Shown: piece after piece, positions 36,150 to 48,138 of the stretch | How the letters are laid out: the number at the start of each line of letters is the position of its first letter | Numbering within the stretch: the first letter of the stretch is position 1 | NCBI RefSeq assembly: GCF_947179515.1 | Contig: NC_067478.1 | Location: 31,034,305 to 31,098,304 of the forward strand | Length of the DNA stretch: 64,000 nucleotides | Direction of reading: 5' to 3' | From: Apodemus sylvaticus | Lineage: Eukaryota > Chordata > Mammalia > Rodentia > Muridae | The notes under the pieces: model-generated | What the model saw: only the letters and a program-made list of their open reading frames with translations | Told to the model about the DNA's origin: nothing | Database searches by the model: none | Position numbers and translations under genes: made by a program

Positions 36150-36325
36150 TAAAGACTTTTTTTTCTTTTATGTGTCTGAGTGTTTTGCATGCATGTGCAA
36201 CTATGTGCTTGGTGTTTGGTGTTTGAAGAGGTGGTAAGCTTCTTTGTGGGAGCTAGGAAGTGAACCTCTGTTATTAACATCAACAAGTGTCCTTAAACAC
36301 TGGGCCAACTCTCTAGCCCATAAGG
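36150..36325 (-). mobile_element. B3-type SINE, antisense
   Basis: In plus text: TTTTATGTGTCTGAGTGTTT, GCATGCATGTGCAACTATG, and the reversed head CAACTCTCTAGCCCA at the right end. The order fits a full-length, diverged B3. Confidence 0.75.
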
Positions 36326-36326
36326 C

Positions 36327-36610
36327 ATTTTCTTAATTAGTGATTGATGTAGGAGGTTCCGGGCCATTGTAACAATTCTGGACCAATTGGCCAAGGGTAT
36401 ATAAGAAAGCAGGCTGGGAAAGCCATAAAGAACAACCTAGCAAGCAGCATTTCCTCACATCTACTGCTTTAGTTCTTCCCCCAGGTTCCTGCCTGATTTC
36501 TCTCCGTCGTGGGCTGCTAACCTGAAAGTATAAAAGGAAATAAATCCCCTTCCCCCCAAGTTAGTTGTATTCAGTATTTTATTACATTAACAGAAGCCAA
36601 ACTTGGATAC
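36327..36610 (+). mobile_element. MaLR-like LTR, sense, 5' truncated
   Basis: TTAATTAGTGATTGATGTAG, TATATAAGAAAGCAGGCTGG (TATA region), CAAGCAGCATTTCCTCACA and the polyadenylation block GGAAATAAATCCCC follow the family seen antisense at 19296. The end ACATTAACAGAAGCCAAACT fits the LTR terminus. The 5' part is cut off at the neighbouring B3 boundary. Confidence 0.7.
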
Positions 36611-36714
36611 TTTGGTAATGTCTTGGAAAGGGTTTCTGCTGAATTTAAATACCATCATGAATAGGTTCCTATTTTTTGTTGATATTGTCAGGCCAGAGGT
36701 GAGACTACATAGCT

Positions 36715-36800
36715 GTGATCAGCACTAAAGAGGCTAGAGCAGAACGATACTGAGTTTCAGGCAAGTTTGAACTACATAATAATATTGTAATTCAGAAATA
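36715..36800 (+). mobile_element. Diverged B1 fragment
   Basis: GCACTAAAGAGGCTAGAGCA and GAGTTTCAGGCAAGTTTGAA followed by CTACATAATA follow B1 order with many substitutions. Confidence 0.5.
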
Positions 36801-38174
36801 AATAAGGAGATACATAACCCTTTTCTTAAAATCTATCTCTATAATAATCCAATGAATTTTAAAATATAAATAAGATGTAGAAAGCTATCTCTTTAGCCTC
36901 AAAAATGTTTTTTATAAGTAGACCCTAAAAGTATTTTTGAGTAAGTGGCTTTTGTGAATTAATATTAAAATCACTATCTCTTTCCTCTCCATCATCGTGA
37001 ATATTCAGACACTTAACTAACATGCTTCCCATGTTATACCTTCTTTTTGCAGATGTGCTGGGTCTAATGAATTGTTTCTAACAACTCAAAATAGTACAGC
37101 CAAATTAATGATGGTGTATACATGATTAAAATATAAAAGATCCCCCACACACACAAACACACATCACACACACATACACCACATTTTGATAAAGCTGGTT
37201 GTTGTGTGCTGAGATTCTCTACAGAGAAAGCCACAAGGCAAGGAATTAAGGGTGATTTTCAACCAACAGTTAGTGATATACCGGGGATCTCAGCTCATTT
37301 TTCCAAAAAGAACTGAAGCTTACCACCCACCTCTGCATGAGTTTGGAAACAGATCCTGTCTCAAGCTTATACTGAGTGGAAATAGGATACAGCCAACACT
37401 TTGATTAAATACTTGTAAGAAGAGACTCCAACCGCAGCCAAACTCAGCTGCTACATTACAGAAGTGGAGACAGTTAAGCATGCCTTTTTTTTTTTTTTGA
37501 AACTGCTTGCTAAGATTTGGGGACAATCTGCTATACCTGAGGCGAGCCACAGAGAACGCTGTTGTTCTAAACATCAAATCAGGGATGGAAAAGCATGAGT
37601 ACAATGCATGACTTCAAGGTAAAGTTCGTTATGTCTCCTGTTTATCCCTTCTAATGTAATGAGTCCACAGGCATTCAACTGCAGACATTAAGCTAAGTAC
37701 TCCAGTTTTGTCTGGCATAATTCACTGGAAGTAGTACGATGAAAATTGTTCATAAGTAAAATATTCTTTTTTTGTCATGCCTGTTTATAAAATTAATTGT
37801 TGTTCAAACATTTTCTTTGTCCTCTCCAATTTTATGATAGATTTATGTATGTCTCTCCTCATACATGATAGAGAAGCAAGAGGGATGAAGCACGTTGTTG
37901 GATGTAGGGACTTACAACTTGCCTTATAACTTCCCAGTATCACAAACTGGTCCATTTCTATGAAAGCTATAGAATTTCCCTCTAAGGCCAATGCCTTAAT
38001 AACCTAATCATTTTCTAGTAGACTCCACCTCTTAAGCATGTAACCAATAAAACTAGAGAGAGTAAGCTTCTGGCAGGTGGATCTTGGAGGACTCACAAAA
38101 GTTACAGGTGAACCATAATAAAAGAGATATTTGTCATATTTTACTAAAATATGTTAGCTTTTCCACTTCTATCT
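36801..38174. other. No recognised gene
   Basis: Unassigned, with a CA-rich patch at about 37141-37185. Minus-strand ORFs at 37320-37604 and 37785-37991 lack motifs. Confidence 0.4.
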
Positions 38175-38530
38175 GTACCGTGATCAGGCTATTAGGGCTG
38201 CCACAACTAAATTCCACAGACTGAGGGTTTGTGTAGTAGAAATTTAAATGCTTACACTTATGGAAGCTGGGTGTTTGGCTGCCTAAGAGACACTTGCTTT
38301 GTTTGCAGACAACTTTCTTCATGTTTTCACATGAAAGAAGAATGGTATCCCTTCTGGGTTTTAACCTTCAATTTCCTATCCGCATGAGGATGTTCACTGC
38401 ATTGGGTATGGGCTCACACTGAAGACTCCTTCTGCCATAATTACTTCTTATGTAGCTAGATTCTGAAGTACTAAGGATTCTGATGCCAGTAGACACATTT
38501 TGGGGGACACAGGTAAGTCCATCATGGTGA
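38175..38530 (-). mobile_element. ERVL-MaLR LTR relic (MLT1/MST-like), antisense
   Basis: The reversed landmarks are in order: CAGGCTATTAGGGCTGCCAC, CCACAGACTGAGGGTTTGTG, a GGAAGCTGGGTGT block, a TTTTCACATGAAAGAAG block, and near the right end ACATTTTGGGGGACACAGG. This is the same superfamily as 6690-7085, in the opposite orientation. Confidence 0.72.
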
Positions 38531-40370
38531 CCAACCCTTCCATGCTAGTAAAACGGAGAACACAGACACTAGCTTCTACCTCACAGTGAGTGAAAGCAGA
38601 CAGCCACTCTTGCAACAGCATATTGGCAGAAATGGGACTTTTTAAAATCTCTAGTTGCAGGACATAGAAGTAATCTGAACACAGCTGGACAATGGAGGGT
38701 CCATATCAGACACAGGACATGAAAATAAAAGAAAAATCACATTGGTTTGAATTTCAGATACCAGTCTTTTGTTACCAATCTTCTTTCAGTTGTACATCTG
38801 AGTTGAACTAGAACTCTCTTACTTTGACACTAATTGACCTGCAATTTTTTACCATACTGCAGGAAAGTCAGTTGCCTGTTTATTCTTCACATGCTTCTAC
38901 GATTGTTGTCCTCTGGTGATATGATTTCTATGCCCTGAAACAAAATAGCAACGGTTGCACCATGCTCCACACAAATCTTGCATTTCCTCAGATACTTAAG
39001 TCATTTGGACTTCCATCTGCATTTCCTAATTGCTGAAAACATACACATTTTCCCCCACAATCTATTTTACTGAAGAGGCAAAACCTGCTTAGAGGGAGCA
39101 ACACTCTTCCCACCACTAGGTATGAATCCAGAATTTGAAGAGGTTAATTTACAAAAAAAATAAATAAATAAATCTTGCAACATTCTTCTCTGAATGACCT
39201 TCAGGTGAATTCAAGGAGTATTTATGTCTGCCCGATGGGCAGTAAAGCCACAGAGACTCCAATCGATCCCTCTAGTTAAAGTATCCTGAAGAAGCTGTCT
39301 CACATCAGCAACAAATCTCAGCCCCAACCAAGGCCATGCAATTAGTGTCTGGACACAAAATATGCTAATTTTTAAAAAGTATTACTACAGCAATTTTTCC
39401 AACCAAATCCCAAAAAAAGAAGAGGCAGTTTTCCCTTATAAAAACAACTCCTTTCCCCTTTGCAAAACAAAGATATAGATTCTGGGCACTTGCTTCCAAA
39501 CAATTTTACTTGCACCATCTCAGCTACAAGAAAGTGTGCTACAGAATCACAGGAAGCAGGCACAAATTCAGTCTGCCTTGGGCATGCTGGCATGAGATTC
39601 ATAGCTTTTAAAGTTTAGGACTTGTCAAGAAAAATTGAAGTTGGTGGGTAAGCTGAGCTCTTTAGATTAGAATCTCCCTTTTGCTTGGATCCAAGTAACA
39701 GGATATGATCAAAACAGAGGCAGTGCTGATTCCAAGGACAAAGTGTCATTTGGAGTAAGTAGTTGGAAATGAACTTCCTAGACCTGTTTGTTCAAAAGTA
39801 GAAATGCAGACAAACTGTAGACTGCAGAGTGGCAGCCTTCCCCTGTTACTTTTCAGTGAGATGATTCAGGAATGGGGAGGCAAACACAGACTTTCACCAA
39901 AAGCCACAAACCTGTTAGTGTGTCTAATAATGTCATAAAAATGATTTGCAAATATCTATAGCTATCTACATATATATATATATTTTTTCAAGTATTTTAT
40001 ATTAATTGTAATTTATCACAGCATCTATCAGTGGCACGTTAGACATAAATAGACAAGGTCTTTGGCCAAAGATGCTTTTCACCATTCTACAAGGTGCTAC
40101 TGCCAAGCCTGGCTTTGCTTCGTCTTACTTTCCAGAGAAGCATGGAGCAGAAGTTGAGAAATATACTTTCTTTCTGGTAATTTTTGCCCTTTCTTTGCTG
40201 TGGATGTATTTTTATGCTTATTATTGAAGCAATTACCAACTCAAGGTCTTTTATCTTCACAATTCAAATGTTTTCATGCCTAGTTTGATTTTTTTCATTA
40301 ATTTATGGATCTTTAGGCTTGTGGCTCTTCCTGGATTTCTTACCAGCTGACAATGACAATGTGGTGGTGT
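38531..40370. other. No recognised gene
   Basis: Unassigned. A short AT repeat lies at about 39968-39985. No domain-bearing ORF is seen. Confidence 0.4.
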
Positions 40371-40695
40371 GAATGAAAATGGCCCAGAGGTCCATAGGGG
40401 GAGGCGCTATTAAGAGGTGTGGCTTAGTCGGAGTAGGTATGGCTTTGTTGGAGGAACTATGTCCCTGTGGGGTGGAGTCTCAGGTCTCACAGTTCACTAT
40501 CTTCTGTCTGTGAATCACAGTATGGAACTCTCAGCTCCTTCTCCAGCACCGTGTCTGCCTGCATGCTGCCATGCTTCTCACCATGATGATAATGGACTGA
40601 ACCTCTGAACTGTAAGCCAGCCCCAATTAATTGTCTTTCTTTTTAAGAATTGTCATGGTCTTGGTGTCTCTTCACAGCAAAAAAAAACCCCTAAT
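40371..40695 (+). mobile_element. Rodent MaLR-type LTR, sense
   Basis: It contains GAGGAACTATGTCCCTGTGG, CTCTCAGCTCCTTCTCCAGC, CTGCATGCTGCCATGCTTCT, GTAAGCCAGCCCCAATTAAT and a final GGTGTCTCTTCACAGCAA. The order and length fit one abundant MT/ORR1-group LTR. A second sense copy is at 43980, and an antisense fragment is at 43003. Confidence 0.75.
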
Positions 40696-41533
40696 GAAAA
40701 CAGGAAGTAACTGATGATATATCACCCAGACAAAATTCAAGCTGGCCCCACACCACTCTTGATTAAACCTTTGCTTCACTGTGTGCACACTGAGTCACAT
40801 CAGGTGGTAAGGTCAGGTGAAGTGGAAGTCCATTAGACAAGGTCCTTAGACTTAGCAACTGTGCTTGAAAGTAAGCATCAATGACACCAAGACCATGTGG
40901 AGCAACCAAGATGCAGCCTTGGCAACCACTCTACCCAAGAAAGCAATAGGACTACATATGGTAATTGACAATCTTCTATGTCTATGACTATTTCAACAAG
41001 TTAATTAGTTTTTGATAAGAAAAAGTAAATTAAGAACTCTTATTTCTGACAACGTGATAGAGAACAGCTAAAGCTGCTAAATTTTAAAGCCAGTGATTGA
41101 AGAACAAAGCTTCAGTAGGAGCTGGAAGTTGCAGCATTCACTGCCTTTGAGCCCCCCTCCTCCCAGGAGGCAGCAGGAAAGACTCAGAATCCAGGAGACT
41201 GTGAGACGCCAGGATTTCCCAAGTGGACCATTGGACTTATGTGAAATAGAAAATAAAATGCTTCTAAAATATGTGCATGGGAGAGACAAAGATGGAAAGT
41301 AAAGTTTGCATAACAAACTCTTAAACAAGATGCAAATTTAACTGCACCAAAATCAAGAACTTCTATTTAAAAGAAAAATATTATAAAGACAAGATAAAGA
41401 TAAAGATTCTGGTATAAATTGGGGGAGGCCAACAGTGCACATAATAGGAAAAGAATGCATGCTAAGGATATAAAAATAATAATATAACCCAATATAATTT
41501 GTAAAGTATTGTATAATTATCAAAATATTATCC
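40696..41533. other. No recognised gene
   Basis: Unassigned. The complementary ORFs at 41077-41328 and 41093-41302 have no motif. Confidence 0.4.
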
Positions 41534-41998
41534 TTGCAATTTTATGAGGTCCCATTTGTCAATTCTTGAACTTAGAGCATACGCTATTGTTAATCTGTTC
41601 AGAAACCTTCCCCCTGTACCGATGTCCTCAAGGGTCTTCCCCAGTTTCTTTTCTATTAGTTTCAGAGTGGCTGGCTTTATGTGGAGGTCCTTGATCCATT
41701 TGGAGTTGAGCTTAGTACAAAGAGACAAGGATGGATCAATTCACATTCTTCTGCATGCTGACCTCCAGTTGAACCAGCACCATTGGTTAAAAAGGCTATC
41801 TTTTTTCCACTGGATGCTTTCAGCCTCTTTGTCGAGGATCAAGTGGCCATAGGTGTGTGGGTTCATTTCTGGATCTTCAATCCTGTTCCATTGATCTGCC
41901 TGCCTGTCACTGTACCAATACCATGCAGTTTTTAACACTATTGCTCTGTAGTATTGCTTGAAGTCAGGGATACTGATACCCCCCAGGATTTCTTTTAT
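41534..41998 (-). mobile_element. Inverted 5' segment of a twin-primed L1
   Basis: The plus text is the reverse of ORF2 corresponding to about 53160-53630 of the L1 at 48-55 kb (downstream of the reverse transcriptase core). It ends at a head-to-head junction at 41998/41999 with plus-oriented L1 that starts about 30 bp further along ORF2. This is the inverted part of a 5' inversion product. Confidence 0.88.
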
Positions 41999-42990
41999 TG
42001 ACAAAACGGCAACCAACAAATTGGGAAAAGATCTTCACCAACCCTACATCAGATAGAGGGCTAATATCCAATATATATAAAGAACTCAAGAAGTTAGACT
42101 CCAGAAAACTGAACAACCCTATTAAAAAATGCAGTACAGAATTAAACAAAGAATTCTCACCTGCAGAATTTTGGATGCCTGAGAAGCATGTTAAAAAATG
42201 CTCAACTTCATTAATCATTAGGGAAATGCAAATCAAACAACCCTGAGATTTCACCTTACACCAGTCAGAATGGCTAAGATTAAAAATTCAGGAGACAGCA
42301 GATGTTGGTGAGAATGTGGAGAAAGAGGAACACTCCTCTACAGCTGGTGGGGTTGCAAATTGGTACAACCACTCTGAAAATCAGTCTGGCGGTTCCTCTG
42401 AAAACTGGGCACCTCACTTCCAGAAGATCCTGCTATACCACTCCTGGGCATATACCCAGAAGATCCCCAGCATGTAATAAGAATACATGTTCCACTATGT
42501 TCATAGCAGCCCTATTTATAATTGCCAGAAGCTGGAAAGAAACCAGATATCCCTCAACAGAAGAGTGGATGCAAAAAATGTGGTATATCTACACAATGGA
42601 GTACTATTCAGCCATTAGAAACAATGAATTCATGAAATTCTTAGGCAAATGGATGGAGCTGGAGAACATCATACTAAGTGAGGTAACCTAGACTCAAAAG
42701 ATAAATCATGGTATGTACTCACTAATAAGTGGGTGTTAACCTAGAAAACTGGAATACCCAAAACATAATCCACACATCAAATGAGGTACAAGAAGAAAGG
42801 AGGAGTAGCCCCTTGTTCTGGAAAGACTCAGTGAAGCAGTATAGGTCAAAACCAGAACAGGGAAGTGGGAAGGGTTGGGTGGGAAAACAGGGGGAGGGAA
42901 GGGGACTGATGGGACTTTCGGGGAGTGGGGGTCTAGAAAAGGGGAAATCATTTGAAATGTAAATAAAAATATATCGAATAAAAATATATA
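41999..42990 (+). mobile_element. Direct 3' segment of the same twin-primed L1
   Basis: ORF2 from about codon 1028 (GGCAACCAACAAATTGGGAA) to its end, then a G-rich 3' UTR and an AAATAAAAATATATCGAATAAAA tail. Frameshifts and stops are present (fragments at 41998-42246 and 42302-42691). Possible decayed target-site duplications are TATCCTTGCAATT before 41541 and TAATCCTGCAATT after 42988. Confidence 0.88.
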
Positions 42991-43002
42991 ATCCTGCAAT
43001 TA

Positions 43003-43140
43003 ATTGGGGCTGGCTTACAGTTCAGAAGTGGAGCCCATTAACATCATGGTAGAAAGCATGGCAGCACACAGACAAACATGATGCTGGAGAAGGAGCTGGG
43101 AGATCTATATTATGATTTACAGGCAGCAGGAACTGAAGTT
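43003..43140 (-). mobile_element. MaLR-type LTR fragment, antisense
   Basis: TTGGGGCTGGCTTACAGTTC, AGAAAGCATGGCAGCACAC and CTGGAGAAGGAGCTGGGAG are the reverse of 40510-40630, so this is the same LTR family. It starts immediately after the L1 tail region. Confidence 0.72.
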
Positions 43141-43452
43141 ATTTATTTTTTCAGTGTGTATAGTGAATGTACATGAGTGTCTGTGGGGATGGAGTGGGGA
43201 GTGGTATTTGTATAAGAGTATTTACCCATAAACTTGTATTTAAAAAAGAAAACCCATCATGTTGGGATTCTTCTTCCTTTACTCTCTACCTTGCTGACTC
43301 AAGAAAAGTTTGTCATTGGACTGCAAGCTCAGCATTCCATTTAGGCTAATAGCCAGAGTGCTCTGTGATCTACACTTACTGTCTGCCAATTGATGAGGTT
43401 AAAGGCATGAGCAGTCATTAATGAATGTTAATGGGTGTTCGGGGTTAGAAAT

Positions 43453-43462
43453 AATGTCCTCA
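43453..43462. repeat. B1 target-site duplication, left copy
   Basis: AATGTCCTCA, identical to 43633-43642. Confidence 0.85.
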
Positions 43463-43632
43463 CTGCATGCTTTTAATCCCAGCACTTGGGAGGCATAGGC
43501 AGGCAGATTTCTGAGTTTGAGGCCAGCCTGGTATACAGAGTGAGTTCCAAGACAGTCAGGGCTACACAGACAAACATTGTCTTGAAAAAACAAAACAAAC
43601 AAAACAAAACAAAACAAAACAAAACAAAAAAG
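43463..43632 (+). mobile_element. B1 SINE with intact target-site duplication
   Basis: The body has GCTTTTAATCCCAGCACTTG, GAGTTTGAGGCCAGCCTGG and GGGCTACACAGACAAACA, followed by a long AAAAC-repeat tail. AATGTCCTCA flanks both sides. It is 7SL-derived and little diverged, so a relatively young copy. It was mobilised in trans by L1 proteins. Confidence 0.95.
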
Positions 43633-43642
43633 AATGTCCTCA
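43633..43642. repeat. B1 target-site duplication, right copy
   Basis: AATGTCCTCA, matching 43453-43462. Confidence 0.85.
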
Positions 43643-43979
43643 AGTTTGCAGCATAAGTGCTTTTACTGTACAAGCTATTTAAACTCCCTTTGCCTAAGCT
43701 TTGTTATTCAAGATACCTAAAACTTTTTTTGACTATTTTAGACTTTCTTTAGCCATATTATTTGAAAAAAAAAAAGCACAATGATGTTCAGGTACCATCA
43801 TATAGGTCTAAGACTTGAAATAATCTAGCCCTCTATCGACAAGACAGAAGGTAAATGATATATGGCACCATTGATATGGAGCTAGCAAAAGGCAGTGTAG
43901 CTTCCTTAAGTACTTCTTCCATGGGCATCTACTAAAAGCACAACGCTGAATGAAAGAAACATAATAGATTAGTAAGTGT

Positions 43980-44114
43980 AGAGGTTTGAATGAGATTGGC
44001 TTCCATAGCCTCAGGAATTTGAATGCTTGGTCAATAGGGAGTGACAATATTAGGAGGTGTGCCCTTATTGGAGTAGGTGTGTCCTTTTGGGGTAGGAAGC
44101 CCCCCCCTCTCTCT

Positions 44115-44146
<32 letters not shown>

Positions 44147-44418
44147 CTCTCTCTCTCTCTCTCTTCCTCCCTCCCCTACCTTCCTACCTTCCCCCCCCCC
44201 ACTCTTTCTCTCGCCTGGGGATCCAAATGTAGAAATCTCAGCCACCTCTCTAACATCACGTCTCATGCTTCACTATGTGAGTCTATGCTCCCTGCTATGA
44301 TGACAATGAATTAAAGCTTTGAAGTTGTAGGCCAGCCCCAATTAAATAAGGCTTTTCTTTATAAGAGTCATTATCATTATGGTGTCTCTAAACAGCCATA
44401 AAACACTGATTAAGACAG
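43980..44418 (+). mobile_element. Rodent MaLR-type LTR with internal microsatellite
   Basis: GAGGTTTGAATGAGATTGGC, CCTTATTGGAGTAGGTGTG, AGGCCAGCCCCAATTAAATA and GGTGTCTCTAAACAGCC follow the family at 40371. A CT/GT/CT microsatellite (44107-44163) and a C-rich run have expanded inside it, creating the low-complexity ORFs on both strands. Confidence 0.75.
44107..44163. repeat. Compound (CT)n(GT)n(CT)n microsatellite
   Basis: CT, then GT (about 44119-44146), then CT again. It lies within a MaLR LTR. Confidence 0.97.
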
Positions 44419-45885
44419 TAAGTATAGTTCCATTTTGTAAAGTGTACAATGTATGAAATTTAACCAGGTAGTGTTGAGGTAGCATCTTGTACTATGAAGA
44501 AAAGTAAAAGAATGATAGAAACAAGTCAAGGACTTCAGAAACTAGGAGTATAGATGGTATTAAAAGGAAGCAAACAGAAATATAGGTGAAAGATTCCTTA
44601 TAGATGAATGATAGATACTCAGACAGATGACACCCAATAAACCATTGACTTGCTTGCAAGGTGAACAAAAATTCATAGTTCTGCCTGGGGGTGTGGGGGA
44701 TGGAATGCCTGCTTTATCTTGCAAAACAGCACCAAGGTAGTAAGTGCTAAGGCATGTTGTATAATTATAATCTCTTCACAGGAGGATAATGAAAATGTTT
44801 GAAGAGTTTTATAATTAAATAAATTAAGCCAATCATATTTGCATGCAAATCAGCAAAAGCCATTTCTTAGAAGTTACTAATTTTCCAATTTGATGATATC
44901 TTAGTTGGTGATAATTCTATACTGAACTGCTTTTTAGACAAGTTTCGTTAATTACCTTTCCATGTACTTAAATTCTCCATTGCATGTTATGGGAAAATAA
45001 AAGGCAGACAGTTTGAATAGGAGAAAAAGTGGATTAATGAGGCTCATTTTAATAAGAAAAACTACTCTAAATAGATTTGGCACTGCAAAAAATGTCAACA
45101 ATAGTACTGGATTCTTTTACTGGAAATATCTTAGTATAAAACAATAATTTTAAAAGCTTTTCTCATTGGAATTTTTCATGTGTGTGTGTTTGTATATGTG
45201 TTATATATATGGTACCTGAATATGTGTGGGCATGTGCACTCTGTGTGCACTATATACGCTGCAGAAATCAGAGGAGTTGATGGGCTGTCTTTCTCGATCC
45301 TTCTCCTCCTTATGCACGTGATCAACAGTCTCTCCATGATACTAGAACAGTTGATCAACAAGCCCCAATGATTTCCCCACCCGCCCACCTCCATGCCTCA
45401 CACTGCTTCAGTTATAGATCTTTACATGTACAAGTTTTCCCGTAAGTGGGGCAAAAGCAATCTCCAGTCCAAATGCATGTGCTCCAAACACTCTTACCTG
45501 TACTAGCCATCACCTCAGCCCTCATTTTGATTTTTGGCAGTGGATGCATATGGTGACTTTTATTATTCCCAACATTAGCATAGGATAGATCGATATAATG
45601 AGTATTTTCACATATACATGTAAAACATTGTATATAGTATATATGTCATTAAAGGGTACACTGTCAAGAATTCTGAAAGGAGACATTAAGATAAAGAATA
45701 TATATAATTTAAAGTGATTTACAGATTTCCACACAGTTAAACTTAGAGGAATTTTTTGTTGTTGCTTTGATTTAGCTTGCCCTTTTTTTTCTCCAGGATT
45801 TTTGATGTTCTTGTTATTCTTCGTTGCTATTCATTTGTTTTTTGCTGTTGTATTCAAGATTGATTTTCACCTGAATTTTCTGTTT
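44419..45885. other. No recognised gene
   Basis: AT-rich unassigned sequence with a GT-rich patch at 45178-45210. No domain-bearing ORF is seen. Confidence 0.4.
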
Positions 45886-46125
45886 GTTTGCTTTTGTTTT
45901 ATTTTGTTTTTGAAATACAATCTCACTATGCAGTTCTGACTGGCCTGGAACTCACTGGGCAGGCCAGACTGGCCTTGAACTCTTAGAGATCCACCGGCCT
46001 TTACCTCATGGGTAATGGGATCAAAGGTCTCTCTCTCTCTGTGTGTCTCTCTTTCTCTCTCTCTTTCTTTCTCTCCCACCCCCCGCCCCCTGCCTTGTAG
46101 CACATACTGGCATTGGACTCTTCGA
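45886..46125 (-). mobile_element. B1 SINE, antisense, with (CT)n expansion
   Basis: TGAAATACAATCTCACTATG, GACTGGCCTGGAACTCACTG and CCTTGAACTCTTAGAGATCC are reversed B1. After GGGATCAAAGG the 5' end is replaced by a CT-rich stretch (46028-46076). A second reversed B1/B4-like trace (TGACCCTGAAATCCTGATTG) follows to about 46170. Confidence 0.75.
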
Positions 46126-46374
46126 TCGAAGCTGACTATGACCCTGAAATCCTGATTGTTCTGCCTATAGCTCTCATGTACAGGAGTGATTACTCATGTA
46201 CAACAGCTTCCAGGCTTGCCTTCACTATAGTAGGTAGTAGTCTTGGATATTGTCATAGGGTAAATACCTGAAGTAGTACCCAATTAAATACTTAAGACGA
46301 TGGTGGAGGCAATGAGTTCCTCCCTACCCACCCCAATATTTTGAGTTCTCAAATGAAAGACACACACAAATATA

Positions 46375-46383
46375 TACATACAT

Positions 46384-46432
<49 letters not shown>
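46375..46432. repeat. (ATAC)n(AC)n microsatellite
   Basis: ATAC units pass into an AC run. Confidence 0.97.
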
Positions 46433-46433
<1 letters not shown>

Positions 46434-46435
46434 CC

Positions 46436-46674
46436 TCATATTTTGATATGCCTAAAACAGCCCAATGGCTGGGCTCCATGTGGCTAATCCATCTACTTCC
46501 CATATTCCCAAATTATTACTAATATATTCCATCTTTGCTCCTCACTCCTAATAGTGGTTATGCTCTCTGTCCTACACCTTCTTAAGGTGGCATCTCCTCT
46601 CTTCTTCTCCCAGCACAGCAGATCTCCTCCTTTTCACTTGGTCCCTCCCTGGGAATCCTAAAAGTCCCTGCCTC
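46436..46674. repeat. Left half of the interspersed repeat that hosts the L1 nest
   Basis: Its last 15 bases (AAAAGTCCCTGCCTC, 46660-46674) are the left target-site duplication of the older L1. The text runs on naturally into 55724 when the L1 nest is skipped. The CCAGCCACTGGTT and TTTACTAATCAGAACCAA blocks on the far side look like a rodent LTR-type repeat. Family is not assigned. Confidence 0.5.
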
Positions 46675-48138
46675 ATTAATATAGTTAAATGGCCATCTTG
46701 CCAAAGGCAATCTACAGATTCAACGCAATCCCCATCAAAATCCCAACTCAGTTCTTCATAGAGTTAGAAAGAGCAATTCTCAAATTCATCTGGAATAACA
46801 AAAAAAACCCAGGATAGCTAAAACTATTCTCAACAGTAAAAGACCTTGTAGGGGAATCAGTATCCCAGACCTCAAACATTCCTACAGAGCAATAGTGATA
46901 AAAACCTGCATAGTGTTGGTACAATGTCAGGCAAGTGGATCAATGGAATAGGATTGAAGACCCAGAAATGAACCCACACACCTATGGTCACTTGATCTTC
47001 CACAAAGGAGCTGAAAACACCCAGTGAAAAAAAAGATAGCCTTTTCAACAAATGGTGCTGGTTCAATTGGAGGTCAGCATGCAGAAGAACGCAAATTGAT
47101 CCATTCTTATCTCCTTGTACTAAGCTCAACTCCAAGTGGATCAAGAACCTCCACATAAAACCTGACACACTGAAACTAATAGAAAAGAAACTGGGAAAGA
47201 CCCTTGAGGACATGGGCACAGGGGAAAAGTTCCTGAGTAGAACACCAATAGCTTATGCTCTAAGATCAAGAATTGACAAATGGGACCTCATAAAATTACA
47301 AACTTTCTTTAAGGCAAAGGACACTGTCAAAAGGACAAAACTTCAAGCAACAGATTGGGAAAGGATCTTCACCAACCCTAAGTCTGACAGAGGGCTAATA
47401 TCTAATATATACAAAGAAGTCCAGAAGGTAGACCCCAGAGAACCAAATAACCCTATTAAAAACTGGGGTACAGAGCTAAACAAAGAATTTTCACATGAAG
47501 AACTTCGGATGGCTGAGAAGCACCTTAAGAAATGTTCAACATCATTAATCATTACAGAAATGCAAATCAAAACAACCCTGAGATTTCACCTCACACCAGT
47601 CAGAATGGCTAAGGTTAAAAACTCAGGAGACAGCAGGTGTTGGCGAGGATGTGGAGAAAGAGGAACACTCCTCCACTGCTGGTGGGATTGCAAGATGGTG
47701 CAACCACTTTGGAAATCAGTCTTGCAGTTCCTCAGAAATCTGGGCATGACACTTCCGAAGGACCCTGCTATACCTCTCCTGGGCATATAGCCAGAGGATT
47801 CCCCAGCATGCAATAAAGACACATGCTCAACTATGTTCATAGTAGCCTTATTTATAATAGCCAGAAGCTGGAAAGAACCCAGATGTCCCTCAGTGGAGGA
47901 ATGGATACAAAAATATGGTATATTTACACAATGGAGTACTACTCAGCCATTAGAAACAATGAATTCATGAAATTCTTAGGCAAATGGATGGAGCTGGAGA
48001 ACATCATACTAAGTGAGGTAAGCCAGTCTCAAAAGATCAATCATGGTATGCACTCACTGATAAATGGATATTAGCCTAGAAACTTGAAATACCCAAGATA
48101 TAATCCACATATTATATGATGTCCAAGAAGAATGGAGG
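46675..48138 (+). mobile_element. Older 5'-truncated L1, left part (split by a younger L1)
   Basis: It starts in ORF2 at ATTAATATAGTTAAATGGCC and runs through the ORF2 C terminus (192-codon open piece at 47212-47790, with the TLLHCWWDCK knuckle region) into the first bases of the 3' UTR. It is cut at 48138 by the L1 at 48139-55514. Its 3' UTR resumes at 55526. ORF2 has several frameshifts and stops (for example, TAG just after PLLGI near 47788), so it was inactive on arrival or has decayed since. Confidence 0.93.
48128..48138. repeat. Target-site duplication of the young L1, left copy
   Basis: AAGAATGGAGG, identical to 55515-55525. Confidence 0.93.

Noticed and set aside
43808..44266. 152-codon minus-strand ORF with a Thr-His repeat
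   Set aside because: The repeat is the translation of the CT/GT microsatellite inside a MaLR LTR, and no independent coding signal is present.
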